A stretch of DNA of 64,000 bases, taken from assembly GCA_029783825.1 (NCBI GenBank), contig JAREIK010016183.1, positions 1 to 64,000 on the forward strand, written 5' to 3'. The notes under the pieces were generated by a model. That model worked only from the letters and a program-made list of their open reading frames with translations, ran no database searches and had not been told where the DNA came from. Positions within the stretch are counted from its first letter, which is position 1. Each line of letters starts with the position of its first letter. Source of the stretch: Sapria himalayana. Lineage: Eukaryota; Streptophyta; Magnoliopsida; Malpighiales; Rafflesiaceae. The translations under genes and the position numbers were made by a program. Positions 21,440-33,703 of this stretch are shown here, in pieces.

Positions 21440-23338
21440 AGAAGAATACTAAGAAAACAAAGAATAAACTAATAAGAGAATAAGAAGAATAAAAAGATTA
21501 AGAAGATTAAGAAGAATGAGATGAATACATAATAATAAAAATAATAAGAAGAATAAGAACAACAATAAAAATAAAAAGAATAAGAAAAAAAGAAAAATGA
21601 GAAGAATAAAGAAGAATAAAAATAATAAAAATAATAAGAAGAATTTGAATAATACGAAGAATAAGAAAAATAAGAAAAATAAGAAAAATAAGAAAAATAA
21701 GAAGAATAACAAGAATAAGAAGAATAAGAAGAATAACAAGAATAATAAAAATAAGAAGAAGAAAAATGATAATAAGTATTAGAAGAATATAAAGAAAAAG
21801 AAGAATACGAAGCATACGAATAAAAAGAAGAATAAAAAGAAGAATAAAAAGAATTTGAAGAATAAGAAGAATAAAAAGATTAAGAAGAATAAAAAAATAA
21901 GAATAATCATAATAATATGAAGAATAAGAAGAATAAGAAGAACAAGAAGAACAAAAAGAATAAGAAGAATAAGAAGAATGTGAAGAATACGAAGGATAAG
22001 AAGAATAAGAAGAATACGAAGAATAAGAAGAATACAAAGAATACGAAGAATAAGAAGAATAAGAAGAATACGAAGAATAAGAAGAATACAAAGAATAAGA
22101 AGAATAAGAAGAAAATGAAGAATAAGAAGAATAAGAAAAATAAGAAGAATAAGAAGAAAATGAAGAATAAGAAGAATAAGAAAAATAAGAAGAATAAGAA
22201 GAATAAGAAGAATAAGAAAAATAAGAAGAAAAAATAGAATAAGAAGAATAAGAAGACTAAGAAAAATAAGAAGAAGAAACAAAATAAGAAAAATAAGAAA
22301 AATAAGAAGAATAAAAAAAAAAAGAATAAAAAAAATAAAAGAATAAAAATAACATGTAGAAAAAAAGGAAAAGAAGAATAATAAGAATACTAAGAATAAG
22401 AAGAATACTAAGAAAAAAAATAAGATAAAGAAGAATAATAAGAAGATTAAGAAGAATGAGAAGGATAATGAAGAATAAGAAGAATAAAAAAAGAAGAATG
22501 AGAAGAATAAAAAAAGAAGAAGGAGAAGAATAAAGAAGAATTAGAAGAATAAGAAAATAAGAATAATAAGAAGAATAACATGAAAAAGTATAATAAAAAG
22601 AAAAAATAATAAGAAGAATAACATGAAAAAGTATAATAAGAAAATAAAATAATAAGAAGAATAAGAAGAATATAAAGAAAATATAAATAAGAAGCATAAG
22701 AATAATAAGAAGAATACGAAGAATAAAATGAAAAAAAGATTAAGAAGAATAAGATGAAGAAAAAGAATAACAAGAATATGAAGAATCATAATAATATGAA
22801 GAATAAGAAGAATAAGAAGAATAAGAAGAATAAGAAGAATAAGAAGAATAAGAAGAACAAGAAGAATAAGAAGATTAAGAAGATTAAAAAGAATAAAAAG
22901 AATAAAAAGAATAAAAAGAATAAGAAGAATAAATAGAATAATAAGAATAAGAAAAATAAGAAGAATAAAAAAATAAAAGAATAAAAATAACATGTAGAAA
23001 AAAAAAGGAAAGAAGAATATTAAGAATACTAAGAATAAGAAGAATTCTAAGAAAAAAAATAAGATAAAGTAGAATAATAAGAAGATTAAGAAGAATGAGA
23101 AGAATAAAAAGAAAAAAAAGAAGAATGAGAATAATAAAGAACAATTAGAAGAATAAGAAGAAAAAGAAAATATTAATAATAAAAAGAATAAAAAAAAACA
23201 TGAAAAAGTATAATAGGAAGAATAAAATATTAAGAAGAATATAAAGAATATAAAAAAAGGTGAATAAGAAGCATAAGAATAATTAGAAGAATAAGAATAA
23301 TAAGAAGAATAAGAAAAATAAGAAGAATAAGAAGAATA
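21440..23338 (+). repeat. 9-bp GAATAAGAA array between two LINE tails (right arm)
   Basis: About 1.9 kb of GAATAAGAA and variants directly follow the LINE tail. Local variants such as GAATACGAAGAATAAGAA, in tandem around 21980-22090, make short higher-order runs. It mirrors 2331-4120. The long frames read in it (up to 274 codons on minus) are repeat artefacts. Confidence 0.95.
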
Positions 23339-23825
23339 ATGGTTGGTTTGTAGGCAGTCTACCATGTGTTTGCATAAATGTCAGTGTAAGTTTCACAGTC
23401 TGTTTATACAAGTGTATGTGATCGTCGGTCTGCGTCTGTCTTGGTGGTTATGTTCATGCTTTTCTGGAATAGGACAAGTCTCACAATTAACTCTACGGAA
23501 GGAACATGGATAAAGGGATAGAGGGGGTATCTCAGGAATGGAAAAAGAAGATGAGGGCGGAAGTAAAGCTAAGAAAGAAACAAGTTTCAGCTGCTAAAGA
23601 ATGGCTAAAATCCATTAGGCCAGCATGAAAGCATATTTTCAAAATCCAGCTTTTATAAAGAAATCCAGAGTACACATTATTGCAACCTTAAGATAGCCTA
23701 TGCCCTTTTATTTGTTTTTTATTTTTGCAAAGTGGGTGTAAAAGGGGAAAGGATTGAATTAGCTTGTAAAAATGGTATTACTCCGCCAAAAGAGAGGGTT
23801 ATAATATTAAAAAAAACTTTATAAA
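23339..23825 (+). mobile_element. 5'-truncated LINE 3' end, right copy
   Basis: A unique island inside the arrays, reverse complement of 1847-2330. It ends with TGGTATTACTCCGCCAAAAG (from about 23774), an A-rich run and then the 9-bp array, like the complete LINE tails. Its upstream part does not match the 3' UTR at 20125-21439 along its length as far as I can see, so it may come from a sister subfamily. No coding sequence. Confidence 0.75.
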
Positions 23826-26416
23826 AAAAGAAGAAAAAGAAGAAAAAAAGATAATATGAATAAGAATATAAATAAAAAGAAGAATACAAAGCATAAGAAT
23901 AAAGAGAAAAATAAAAAGAAGAATAAAAAGAAGAATAAAAAGAAGAATAAAAAGAAGAATAAAAAGAATTTAAAGAATAAAAAGAATTGAATAATAAGAA
24001 GAATAAGAAGAATAAAAAGATTAAGAAGAATAAAAAGAATATGAAGAATAATAATAATAATATGAACAATAAGAAGAATAAGAAGAAAAACAAAAATAAA
24101 AAGAATAAGAAGAATAATAAGAATAAGAAGAATAAGAAGAATACGAAGAATAAGAAGAATAAGAAGAATAAGAAGAATAAGAATAATAATAAGAATACGA
24201 AGAATAAGAAGAATAGAAGAATAAGAAGAATAAGAAGAATAAGAAGAATAAGAAGAATAAAAAGAATAAAAAGAATAAGAAGAATAAGAAGAATAAGAAG
24301 AATAAGAAAAATAATAAGAATAATAAGAATAATAAGAATAAGAAGAATAAGAAGATTAAGAAGAATAAGAAGAATAAAAAAAATAAGAAGAAAAAATAGA
24401 ATAAGAGGAATAAAAAGACTAAGAAAAATAAGAAGAATAAATAGAATAAGAAGAATACGAAAAATAAGAAGAATAAAAAAAATAAAAGAATAAAAATAAC
24501 ATGTATAAAAAAAAGGAAAAGAAGAATAATAAGAATACTAAAAATAATAAGAATACTAAGAAAAAAATAAGATAAAGAAGAATAATAATAAGAATAATAA
24601 GAATGAGAAAAATAATAAAGAATAAGAAGAAAAAAAAATAAAAAAATAAAATAACATTAATAAAGAAAAGGAAAAGAAGAATAATAAGAATACTAAAAAT
24701 AATAAGAATACTAATAAAAAAAATAAGATAAAGAATAATAATAAGAAAATAAGAATAATAAGAAGAATAATAAGAATAACATGACAAATTATAATAAGAA
24801 GAATAAAATAATAAGAATAATAATAAGAATAAAAAGAAAAGGATGAATAAGAAGCATAAGAAGAATAAGAAGCATAAGAAGAATAAGAAAAATAATAAAA
24901 ATAAAATGAATAAAAATATTAAGATAAATACGAGGAAGAATAAGAATAAGAGGAAGAACAAAAATAAGTAGAATCATAATAATATGAAGAATAAGAAGAA
25001 TAAGAAGAAGAAGAATAATAATAATAATATTAAAGAGAATTAAAAGTATAAGATGAATAAGAAGAAAAAGAAATAAGAAGAATAATAAGAATAAAAAAAA
25101 AGAATAAAAAGAATAAGAAGAATAAGAGGAAGAATAATAATAACAAGAATTAGAAGAATCATAATAATACAAAAAATAAAAAGAATAAACAAAATAATAA
25201 GAATATGAAGATTAAAAAGTATAAGAAGAATTAGAATAATAAAAGAATAAGAAAATAAGAAGAATAAGAAGAATAAAAAAATAAGAAGAATAAGATGAAT
25301 AAGATGAATAAAAAGAATAAGAAGAATAAGAAGAATAAGTAGAATAAAAAGACTAAGATGATTAAGAATAATAAGATGAATATGAAGAATAAGATGAATA
25401 AAAAGAATAAGAAGTATAAGAACAATAAGTAGAATAATAAAGAACATGTGGAATAAGAAGAATAATAAGAATAAGAATAAAAAAAAATAAAAATGAGAAG
25501 AATAAAAAGAAAAAGAATAATGAGAAGAATAAGAAAAATATGAAGTATAAGAAGAATAATAAGAAAAAGAATTTTATAAAAGAATAAGAACATTAAGAAG
25601 AATAAGGATAAGAAGAATAAGAAAAATATGAAGTATAAGAAGAATAATAAGAAAAAAAATATTATAAAAGAATAAGAACATTAAGAAGAATAAGAAGGAT
25701 AAGAAGAATAAGAAGAATAAGAAGAATAAGAAAAATAAGAAAAATAAGAAGAATAAAAAGAAAAAAAAGAATAAGAAAAATTAGAAAAATAAGAAGAATA
25801 TGAATAAAAAAAATAATAAGAATAATTAGAAAATTAAGAAGAATAAGAAAAATAAGAAGAATAATAACAATAAGAAAAATGAGAAGAATAATGAAGAATA
25901 AGAAGAATAAGAAAAATAGAAGAAAAAGAAGAAAAGGAAGAAAAAGAAGAATAAGAAGAATAAAAAGAATAAGAAGAATAAGAAGAAAAAGAAGAATAAG
26001 AATAATCAGTATATTAAGAAGAATAAGAATAATAAGAAGATTAAGAAGATTAAGAAGAATAAGAAGAATAAGAAGAATAATAACAATAATAAAAATGAGA
26101 AGAATAATGAAGAATAAGAAGAATAAAAAAAATAAGATGAATAAGAGGAATAAGCAGAGTAAGAATAATAAGAAGAATAATAAGAATAAGAAGATTAATA
26201 AGAATAAAAATAATAAAAAGTATAAGTATAATAATAAGAATAAGAAGAATAAGAATAAAAAGAAGAATATGAAAAAATAAGAAAAAACAAAAGAATAAGA
26301 TGAATAATAAGAAAAGGAAGAATAATAAAAAATATGAAGAATAAGAAAAATAAAAAGAATAATATGAATAATTTGAATAAGAAGAATAATAAAAATAAGA
26401 AGATTAAGAAGAATTA
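23826..26416 (+). repeat. 9-bp GAATAAGAA array, distal right arm
   Basis: About 2.6 kb of the unit and variants. The first 1.9 kb mirrors 1-1846. From about 25718 the mirror partner would lie outside the window. A near-duplicate of about 100 bp, from the GAAAAATATGAAGTATAAG stretch at about 25535 to the AAGAACATTAAG stretch at about 25595, recurs at about 25620-25690, which shows segmental duplication inside the array. Confidence 0.95.
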
Positions 26417-26989
26417 TTAGGCAATTCCACTTATGATGATTGTAATTTTAAAGATTCAGAAGAAGATAACAACAAAAAAGGTCGCAAATGATATATATAT
26501 CCACAACCATAATCCAACAAAACCATGGGAGAATCAAACCACAACAGACCACATAAAAAATTGTGCTTCACTGGTCGTTGAACATGACTAGCTACATCCA
26601 CACACAAAAATGATTATGAATTTATAGATTATAACTAAATTAGAATTTTCTTATAATTTGTGGGTAGAAAGTGTTGTGACAAAAAATCACACAGAGAGGA
26701 TAAAATGGAGATAAATTGTCCACAGATAAAATTATAGTAGTTAAAAAATAGAAATAAAACAATTATATTAATAATTGTTTCTTTGTTTAATTAGCTGGAC
26801 TGGGTCGGATCACTTGGATGGGCAAAGATCTACTCCAAAATTTTATTCAGTCTAGTCAACGGCAAACCCATTATTGTGCTTTTGCTGCATTCCTAGCCTC
26901 TTAATATTTTTTTTCTACACTTACATGAAAATTTTTAAAAAAAACATATTTGGTTATACAAAAAAGATAATCAAAATGTATTATATATA
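26417..26989. other. Unassigned unique island between two 9-bp arrays
   Basis: About 0.57 kb of ordinary complexity with no open frame of note. It begins TTATTAGGCAATTCC and passes into the next array near 26990 after an AT-rich stretch. It does not carry the LINE tail motif. It may be a fragment of a mobile element or a piece of the pre-array sequence. I cannot identify it. Confidence 0.6.
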
Positions 26990-28840
26990 ATAAGAATAAA
27001 AATAATAAGAAGAATATGTAGAGTAATAAGAATAAGATGAATAAAAAATAATAAGAAGAATAATAAGAATAATAAGAATTAGAAGAAATAGAAGAATAAG
27101 AAGAATAGGAAGAAGAAAGAGAATAAGAAGAATAAGAAGAAAAAGAAGAACGAGAAAATTAAAAAGAATAAGAAGAAAAAAAAGAATAAGTTGAATAAGA
27201 AGACTAAGAAGACTAAAAAGAATAAGAAGAATAAGAATAATATGAAGAATAAGAAAAAATAAGAAAAATAAGAAAATAAGAAAAATAAGAAAAATAATAA
27301 GAATAATAAAAATTATAATAATAATAAGAATAAGAACAATTAGAAAAAAAAAGAATAAGAAGAAAAAGAATAATAAGAAGTATAAAAAGAATATAATTAA
27401 TAAGAAGAATAAGAAGAATATGATTAATAAAAAGAATACTAAGAATCAAAGAATAAACTAATAAGAAGAATAAGAAGAATAAAAAATTAAATAGAATAAT
27501 AAAATAAGAAGAATAATATAAATAATAAGAATAATAAGAATAATAAGAATAATAAGAATAATAAGAATAATAAGAATAAGAAGAATAAGATGAATAAGAA
27601 GAAAAAGAATAATGAGACGAATATAGAAGAATAAAAAGAATAAGATAATAAGAATAATAAGAAGAATAAGAAAAAACTAAAGATTGAGAAGAATAAAAAA
27701 AATAAGAAGAATAAGAGGAATAAGATGAATAAGAAGAATAAGAAGAATAAGAAGAATTAGAAAAATAAGAAGAATAAAAAGAATAAAAAGAATAAGAAGA
27801 ATAAGAAGAATATGAACAAATATAATAATAAAAAGAATAAGAAAAATATGAAGGATAACAAGAATAAGAAGGATAAGAAGAATAAGAAGCATAAGAAGAA
27901 TAAGAAGAATCAGAATAATAATAAGAATGAGAAGAATATAAATAATAAAAATAATTAGAATAATTAGATGAATGATAATAATATAAAGAATAAGAATAAG
28001 AAGAATAACAAGAAGAAAAAGAAGTACAAGATTAATAAAAGATTAAGAAGAATAAAAAAATAAGAAGAATAACAAAAATAACAAGAATAATAAAAATAAT
28101 AAGAAAAAAAGAATAAGAAGAATAAGAAGAATAAAAAGAATGAAAAGAATAAGTAGAATAAGAAGACTAATAAAAAAGAATAATAAGAAGAATAAGAAGA
28201 ATAAAAAAGAAATAAGAATAAAAGAATAAGAAGAAAATAAAAAAAAGAAGAAAAAAAGAAAAAAAGAAAAAAAAAAAAAAAAAAAGAAGAATAATAAGAA
28301 TAAGAATAATAAGAAGAATAAAATGAAAAAAAAGAATATGAACAATAAGAATAATAAGAAGAATAAAAAGATTAAGAAGAATAAGAAAAATAAGAAGAAT
28401 AAGAAGAATGAGAAGAATGAGAAGAATAAGAAGAATAAGAAGGATAAGAAGAATAAGAAAAATTAGAAGAAACAAAAGAATATTAATAATATGAAGAATA
28501 AGAAGAATAAGAATAAAAATAAAAAAAAGGATAAGAAGAATAAGAAGAATAATAAGAATAAGAATTATCAAAAGAAAAAGAAGAAAAAGAAGAAATAGAA
28601 GAATAATTTGAATAAAAATAATTAGAAGAATTAGAAGAATAAGAAAAATATGATGATTAAGTAAAATAAGAGGAATAAGAGGTATTACGAAGAATGAGAA
28701 AATAAGAAGAATAACAAGAATAACAAGAATAAGAAGAATAACAAGAATAACAAGAATAACAAGAATAAGATGAATATGATGAATTAGAAGAATAAGAAAA
28801 ATAAGAAAAAAATAAGGATAAAAAATAATAATAATAATAT
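26990..28840 (+). repeat. 9-bp GAATAAGAA array upstream of a decayed LINE
   Basis: About 1.85 kb of the unit with more ATAAGA trinucleotide-like runs (27530-27580) and an A-rich patch at 28250-28285. It ends at 28840 where LINE coding relics begin. It has the same polarity as the following LINE. Confidence 0.95.
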
Positions 28841-28842
28841 AC

Positions 28843-29650
28843 GAGAGCCTTTGGTCATAATATATGAGTGCCTTTGGGCATAATATATGAGTGCAAAATA
28901 CCTATTTATAAATGATGCCAATATGATTAAAAAGATAAATAATTATTATCAAATCTTGAAACAAATGGTAATACAAATAGAAGTGGTGGATGAACATTCT
29001 ATTCTAACAAAGTATGGCTGGAAATGGAAATAAATGAAGAAGGCTTATTCTCTTTAAAATTAGCCAAAAATTAATTAGAAATAATAAATTCCCACAATAA
29101 TTATTTAAATGGTGTTGTAATAGTAATACCTCACATTAAATATGTTCATTTTAATGGAAAAACTTTATCTAATATATTCCTTTAGATACACTCCATACCA
29201 AAAGAAAAGGCATAAAATTAGCCTTCTATATATGAATGCTACAAGTAATATAAGAATACGAAGAATATATGAGTGCCTTTGGGCATAATATATGAGAGTG
29301 AAATTCCTCATTAAAAAATAACACCAATAGGATAAAAAGATAAATAATGATTATAACAATATGGAAAACAACGGCAATACAAAAAGAAGTGGTGGATGAA
29401 CATTCTATTCTAACAAAAGTATCATTGGAAATGGAATTAAATGAAGAAGTTCTATATCTTAAAATCAGCCAAAAAATTTGTTAGATATAATAAATCCCCA
29501 CAAGAATTATTTAAATAGTGCTGGAATAGTAATACCTTACATAAAATATGTTTATTTTATGGAAAACTTTATCTAATAATATTTTTTTAGATACGCTCAT
29601 ACAAAAGAAAGGCATAAAACTAGCCTCTAAATGTGTATACTTCAGGAAAT
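28843..29650 (+). repeat. Direct tandem duplication inside the LINE, period about 425 bp
   Basis: The copies start near 28843 and 29268, both with TGAGTGCCTTTGGGCATAAT. Both then encode the same zinc-region words and the T-T-C-T-A-A-C-A-A-A stretch. The copies differ by many substitutions and small indels. The first copy ends with AAGAATACGAAGAATA, a scrap of the 9-bp unit, right at the junction, which may have mediated the duplication. Confidence 0.85.
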
Positions 29651-29839
29651 GATAGAATCTTTGGATCATCTATTTGAAAAAGAAAATATCATCAAAGTTA
29701 TGGAAAAAATTAAAAAAGAAATGAAATTAAAAATTAAAAACCAACCTCTTAAAAAAAATTTCAAAAATGGATGAAGGCCCCTAATAATAATTTACTCTTA
29801 AATGGATTAAAAACACTATACCACCTCTAGTAATTTGGT

Positions 29840-30540
29840 TCTTATGGAAAGCCAAGAACAAAAGTATATATGAGGGAACAAAAAATGAACATGGATGATA
29901 TATGGAGAGATATCAAAATAGAAATAATGTTAAGAGGTCAACCCATTTAAAGAATATAATCTATGCAGAAATAAAGAATATATTGATAAATGGTATTAGG
30001 ATACAAACAATTTAAAACCATCGAGTATTACATGCACACACTAGAAGAAACCATCAAGGGGATACCCAACCCTTAACACAAATGGTAGTTATAAAAGGAA
30101 AATGGGTGCAGCAAGAGGTTGTGAGATTCTAAAAGTCACGAAGGCAAGGTTATATTTGCAATCACTAAAAAATTCAAAGGTACAAACGGCTCTCCAGGTA
30201 GAATTTAGGCACCATTGGCAGGTCTATTAATATGTAAAAATAGAGAGTTTAAAAATATACAAGTACAGTTGATTCGTTAATACTAATGGAATAGTTAAGG
30301 AAGAATTGTTTTTTATGGAAATATGGAAATGATATAGAAGAAATTAAATAGCTCATTATAGATTAAATTGTAACATATAACACATCTATAGAGAAGTTAA
30401 TCAAGTAGCAGATAAGTTACTCTAAAGAAGGAGAGAGGCTGGGGAGCCAAGATTTTGAAGTGACAAATATGCCATCAAAATATAGAGGCATGCTCAAATT
30501 AGATGAAATAGGGTACCCTAGAATTAGGAAGGGCAACTTA
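29840..30540 (+). pseudogene. LINE RNase H remnant
   Basis: A set of short translated blocks in different phases: N-T-N-G-S-Y-K-R near 30075 (the Asp of the usual N-T-D-G is Asn) and a final R-E-V-N-Q-V-A-D-K block near 30390-30420. The downstream K-Y-R-G-style tail matches the end of ORF2 in the other copies. The relic cannot encode a protein. Confidence 0.75.
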
Positions 30541-31759
30541 AACAGCTAGGAACCAAAAGTATCAGTTATAATTAAAAGAGTAGGTCCCAAACAGAAGAGT
30601 GTAAATATAGGGAAAGGTGTGTGCATGTTTGTATTTTTAAGGCAAAAAAAGTATATTAAAAGGAGCAGATTCAAAGGGCTAGAAGCTCATCACATCAAGA
30701 TTACATATCCATGGTATTCAATAATACAGGTTTGTAATTTTATCTATCTTTCTATTATGTAAAATCCATAGATGTAATGGGAGAGAAAGGAGAATATAGT
30801 AAAGGATTTATTGGGTGGTGAAGGGGGATGTCTGCTTGCTTGTCTTTTTTTCATATCATTAAATCAGGAAAAAAGCAATTGGATAGGAGTAGTAAATCAA
30901 TGTCATCAAAGATATTTATTTTGTAATTTAGAAAAATAAGGAAGACCCTTATAACAGATTGAGCAAGATATGGGAAAGAAAGGAGAGAACACTTATTGGG
31001 TTGTGGAGAGAAAGTGTTTGTCTTTGTTTCTAATTTTTCAGTTAAAACAAGCAAAAGCAATAGAAGAGTAACAGGAAAGGCCTAACGATACATTGAAGTT
31101 TATGTATTAAAGCTAGGAAAAAGTAGCTGAAGATGGCAGGAATGGAAGCCCAACTCAGCAAGGATAAATCTAAATGTTTGCTTATTGTTTATACGTAATA
31201 TGGAGAAATAAGGCAGGCTCTGTAACTTTTATAGATAGGGCAAGATATTTTCTGTTATAAGGATGTAATGGGTGAGAGAGGAAACTATGTAAAATGATTA
31301 TAGGGATGCTAAGAAAAATGGGCTAATAGTTTTGTAGGTTAGAAGAGCCACCATGAAGTAAATAAAGAATGAGCTGAAAAGGGTTTACATATCAAAAGCT
31401 AACAATTGAAATGGGAAAAAGGAAGAAGAAGAAGAAAGTCCAAAAGCACTTGAAGAAGAAAAGGCAAATGAGAAAATACTATTTTGTATTATGGTTTATC
31501 TAATATAGAGAAAATAAATAACTACTAAATTGGGAAGCTCATACAAAAGATCAAAGAGGAAATAGTAATTAAATAATTATGAACCAAATTTTTATAAAAG
31601 CTTAGGAAAATATAGGAATGAAGAAAATTTACATGAATTCATTTGCTTAGAATTTGTATAGGTTCTACTATATGTGATGCATGAATAGTGATTTAAAAAT
31701 GATATTCATTTGCCAAAAGAGAGGGCACAACTATAAATAAAACAACAATTCAAAAAAAA
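30540..31759 (+). other. 3' UTR of the decayed LINE
   Basis: About 1.2 kb without coding potential. The 69-codon minus-strand frame at 30851-31060 has no recognisable features. The last 100 bases resemble the other LINE ends (GCCAAAAGAGAGGG at about 31715) and join the 9-bp array. Confidence 0.7.
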
Positions 31760-32673
31760 AGAATAAGAAGAATAAAATGAATAAGAGGAAAAAAAAATAA
31801 AATGAATAAATATTAAGAAGATAAAAAGAATAAAAAGAATTAGTAGAGTAAGAAGAATAAGAAGAATAAGAAGTATAAGTAGAACAAGAAAATAAGAAGT
31901 ATAAGTAGAATAAGACGAATAAGTAGAATAAGAAGAATAAGTAGAATAAGAAGAATAAGAAGAATAATAATAATAATTAGAAAAAAAATAAGAAAAATAA
32001 GATGAATAAGTAGAATAAAAAGAATAAGAGTAATAAAAAGAATAAGAATAATAAGAATAATAAGAATAATAACAAAAATAAGAAAAATTAAAGGAATAAA
32101 AAGAATAAATTGAATAATAATAATAAGAAGAGTATGAAGAATAAGAGGAATAAAAAGAATAAGAGAATAAGAGGAATAAGAAGAATAAAAAGAATAAGTA
32201 GCATAAGAAGATTAAGTAGAATAAGAAGACTAGCTAAGCAAATTTTGATTTTTATTCGAATTTGAAATGGAAAATTAGGGTTAAAAAAGTAGAATAAGAA
32301 GACTAAGAAGATTAAGAATAATAAAAATAAAAGAATAATAAGAATAATAAGAACAAGAAGAATAATAATAATAACAAAAAAAAATTATAAGAATAAGAAT
32401 AATGAGAAGAATAAGAAGAATAGGAAGAATAAGGAATAATAGGAATAAGAAGAATAGGAAGAATAAGAAGAATAGAAGAATAAGAAGAATTGTAAGAATA
32501 GAAGAATGGGAAGAATAAAAAGAATAGGAAGAATAAGAAGAATAGGAAGAATACGAAGATATGAAGAATATGAAGAATATGAAGAATAGAAAGAATTAGA
32601 AGAATAGGAAGAATAAGAAGAATATGAAGAATATGAAGAATAAGAAGAATCTAAAGAATAAGAAGAATAAGAA
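31760..32673 (+). repeat. 9-bp array downstream of the decayed LINE
   Basis: About 0.9 kb of GAATAAGAA variants, including AATAAGTAG and ATAGGAAGA sublines (32400-32600). A non-repeat scrap at 32231-32287 (TAGCTAAGCAAATTTTGATT and onward) interrupts it. Frames here are repeat artefacts. Confidence 0.93.
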
Positions 32674-33000
32674 ACCAATTAAATGGTATTTAAGATATAT
32701 AGATATAATATATATATATATATTGCACATATATAGATAATAAATAGGAAGAATAGTAGATCTATAGTTCTTCTTATTCTATGAACATATATCTATGCAC
32801 ATATATCTAAGCCAAATAACGTTATTCTATGCATATATATCTATGCACAATATCTTACTATTTTATATATCTATGTATACATTACCATTTATATCTATGC
32901 ACAACTAGGAAGAATAAGAAGAATAAGAAGATAAGAAAAATAAGAAGAATATATCTATATATCTTCTATTTATATATCTATATATCTATATATCTATATA
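32674..33000. repeat. Mixed junction of the 9-bp array and the TCTA array
   Basis: Short blocks of both satellites alternate: TATATATCTATGCACATA-type units (about 32700-32890), GAATAAG scraps (32741-32757 and 32908-32952) and even an inverted scrap TTCTTCTTATTC (32768-32780). From about 32960 the sequence is TATC-dominated. Confidence 0.85.
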
Positions 33001-33672
33001 TCTTTCTATCTTTCTATATAGTATTTTATATATGTCTATCTGTGTATTTGTCTATCTAGCAAATTATTTATCTATCTTTCTATCAATATGTCTTTATGTC
33101 TTTCTATCTATCTTTCTATTTGTATATATGCTTATATTCCTATCTGCCTATCTATCGATTTGTCTATCTATCAATCTATCTATATATCTTTATATCTATA
33201 TGATATTTATCTATTTGTATATCTCTCTATCTCTCTATCTGTCTATCTATCTATCTAACTTTCTATCTATCTATATCTCTATCTATATCTCTATCTATCT
33301 ATTTAACTATTTTATATCTATCTATCTATCTATATGCCTCTCTCTCTATATATCTATCTATTTCTTTATCTATCAATATTGCTATTTATCTATTGTCTAT
33401 ATATTTTTCTATCTATCTATCTTTCTATCTATCAGTCTATATATCACTTTATCTCTGTATCTGTATATCTATGTATCTATTTATCTCTTTATCTATCAAT
33501 TTTCTATCTATTTATCTTACTATCTGTATATATATCTATATATCTTTCTATTTATCTATCTATTTGTCTATTTATCTATTGATCTATCATTTTGTCTATC
33601 TATCTATATTTCTAGTAATCTATTTGTCTATTTATCAATCTATCTTTCTATCAATTTGTATATTTGTTTATC

Positions 33673-33703
<31 letters not shown>

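Larger units (their letters stand above)
16330..25717 (+). repeat. Right arm of the giant imperfect inverted repeat
   Basis: This arm is the reverse complement of 1 to about 9250 in the same order: LINE ORF2, LINE 3' UTR, 9-bp array, truncated LINE tail, 9-bp array. The last matched point visible is base 1 of the window with about 25717 here, using the shared irregular run around AAAGAATAAGAACATTAAG. The arm may extend further, but its partner would lie left of the window. Segment lengths by eye: LINE part about 5.1 kb in both arms; truncated tail 484 and 487 bp; arrays 1790 against 1899 bp. Confidence 0.93.
28841..31759 (+). mobile_element. Decayed, 5'-truncated LINE with internal tandem duplication
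   Basis: The element begins inside the zinc-binding region (translated words such as E-V-V-D-E-H-S-I-L-T-K-Y-G-W-K-W-K near 28985). It continues through RNase H remnants and a long 3' UTR, and ends with a tail near 31700-31759 (ATTTGCCAAAAGAGAGGG, then A-run) that runs into the 9-bp array. It is much older than the inverted-arm LINEs: hardly any frame exceeds 30 codons. Several short elements (AGTGCCTTTGGGCATAATAT) recur because of the duplication at 28843-29650. Confidence 0.88.
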
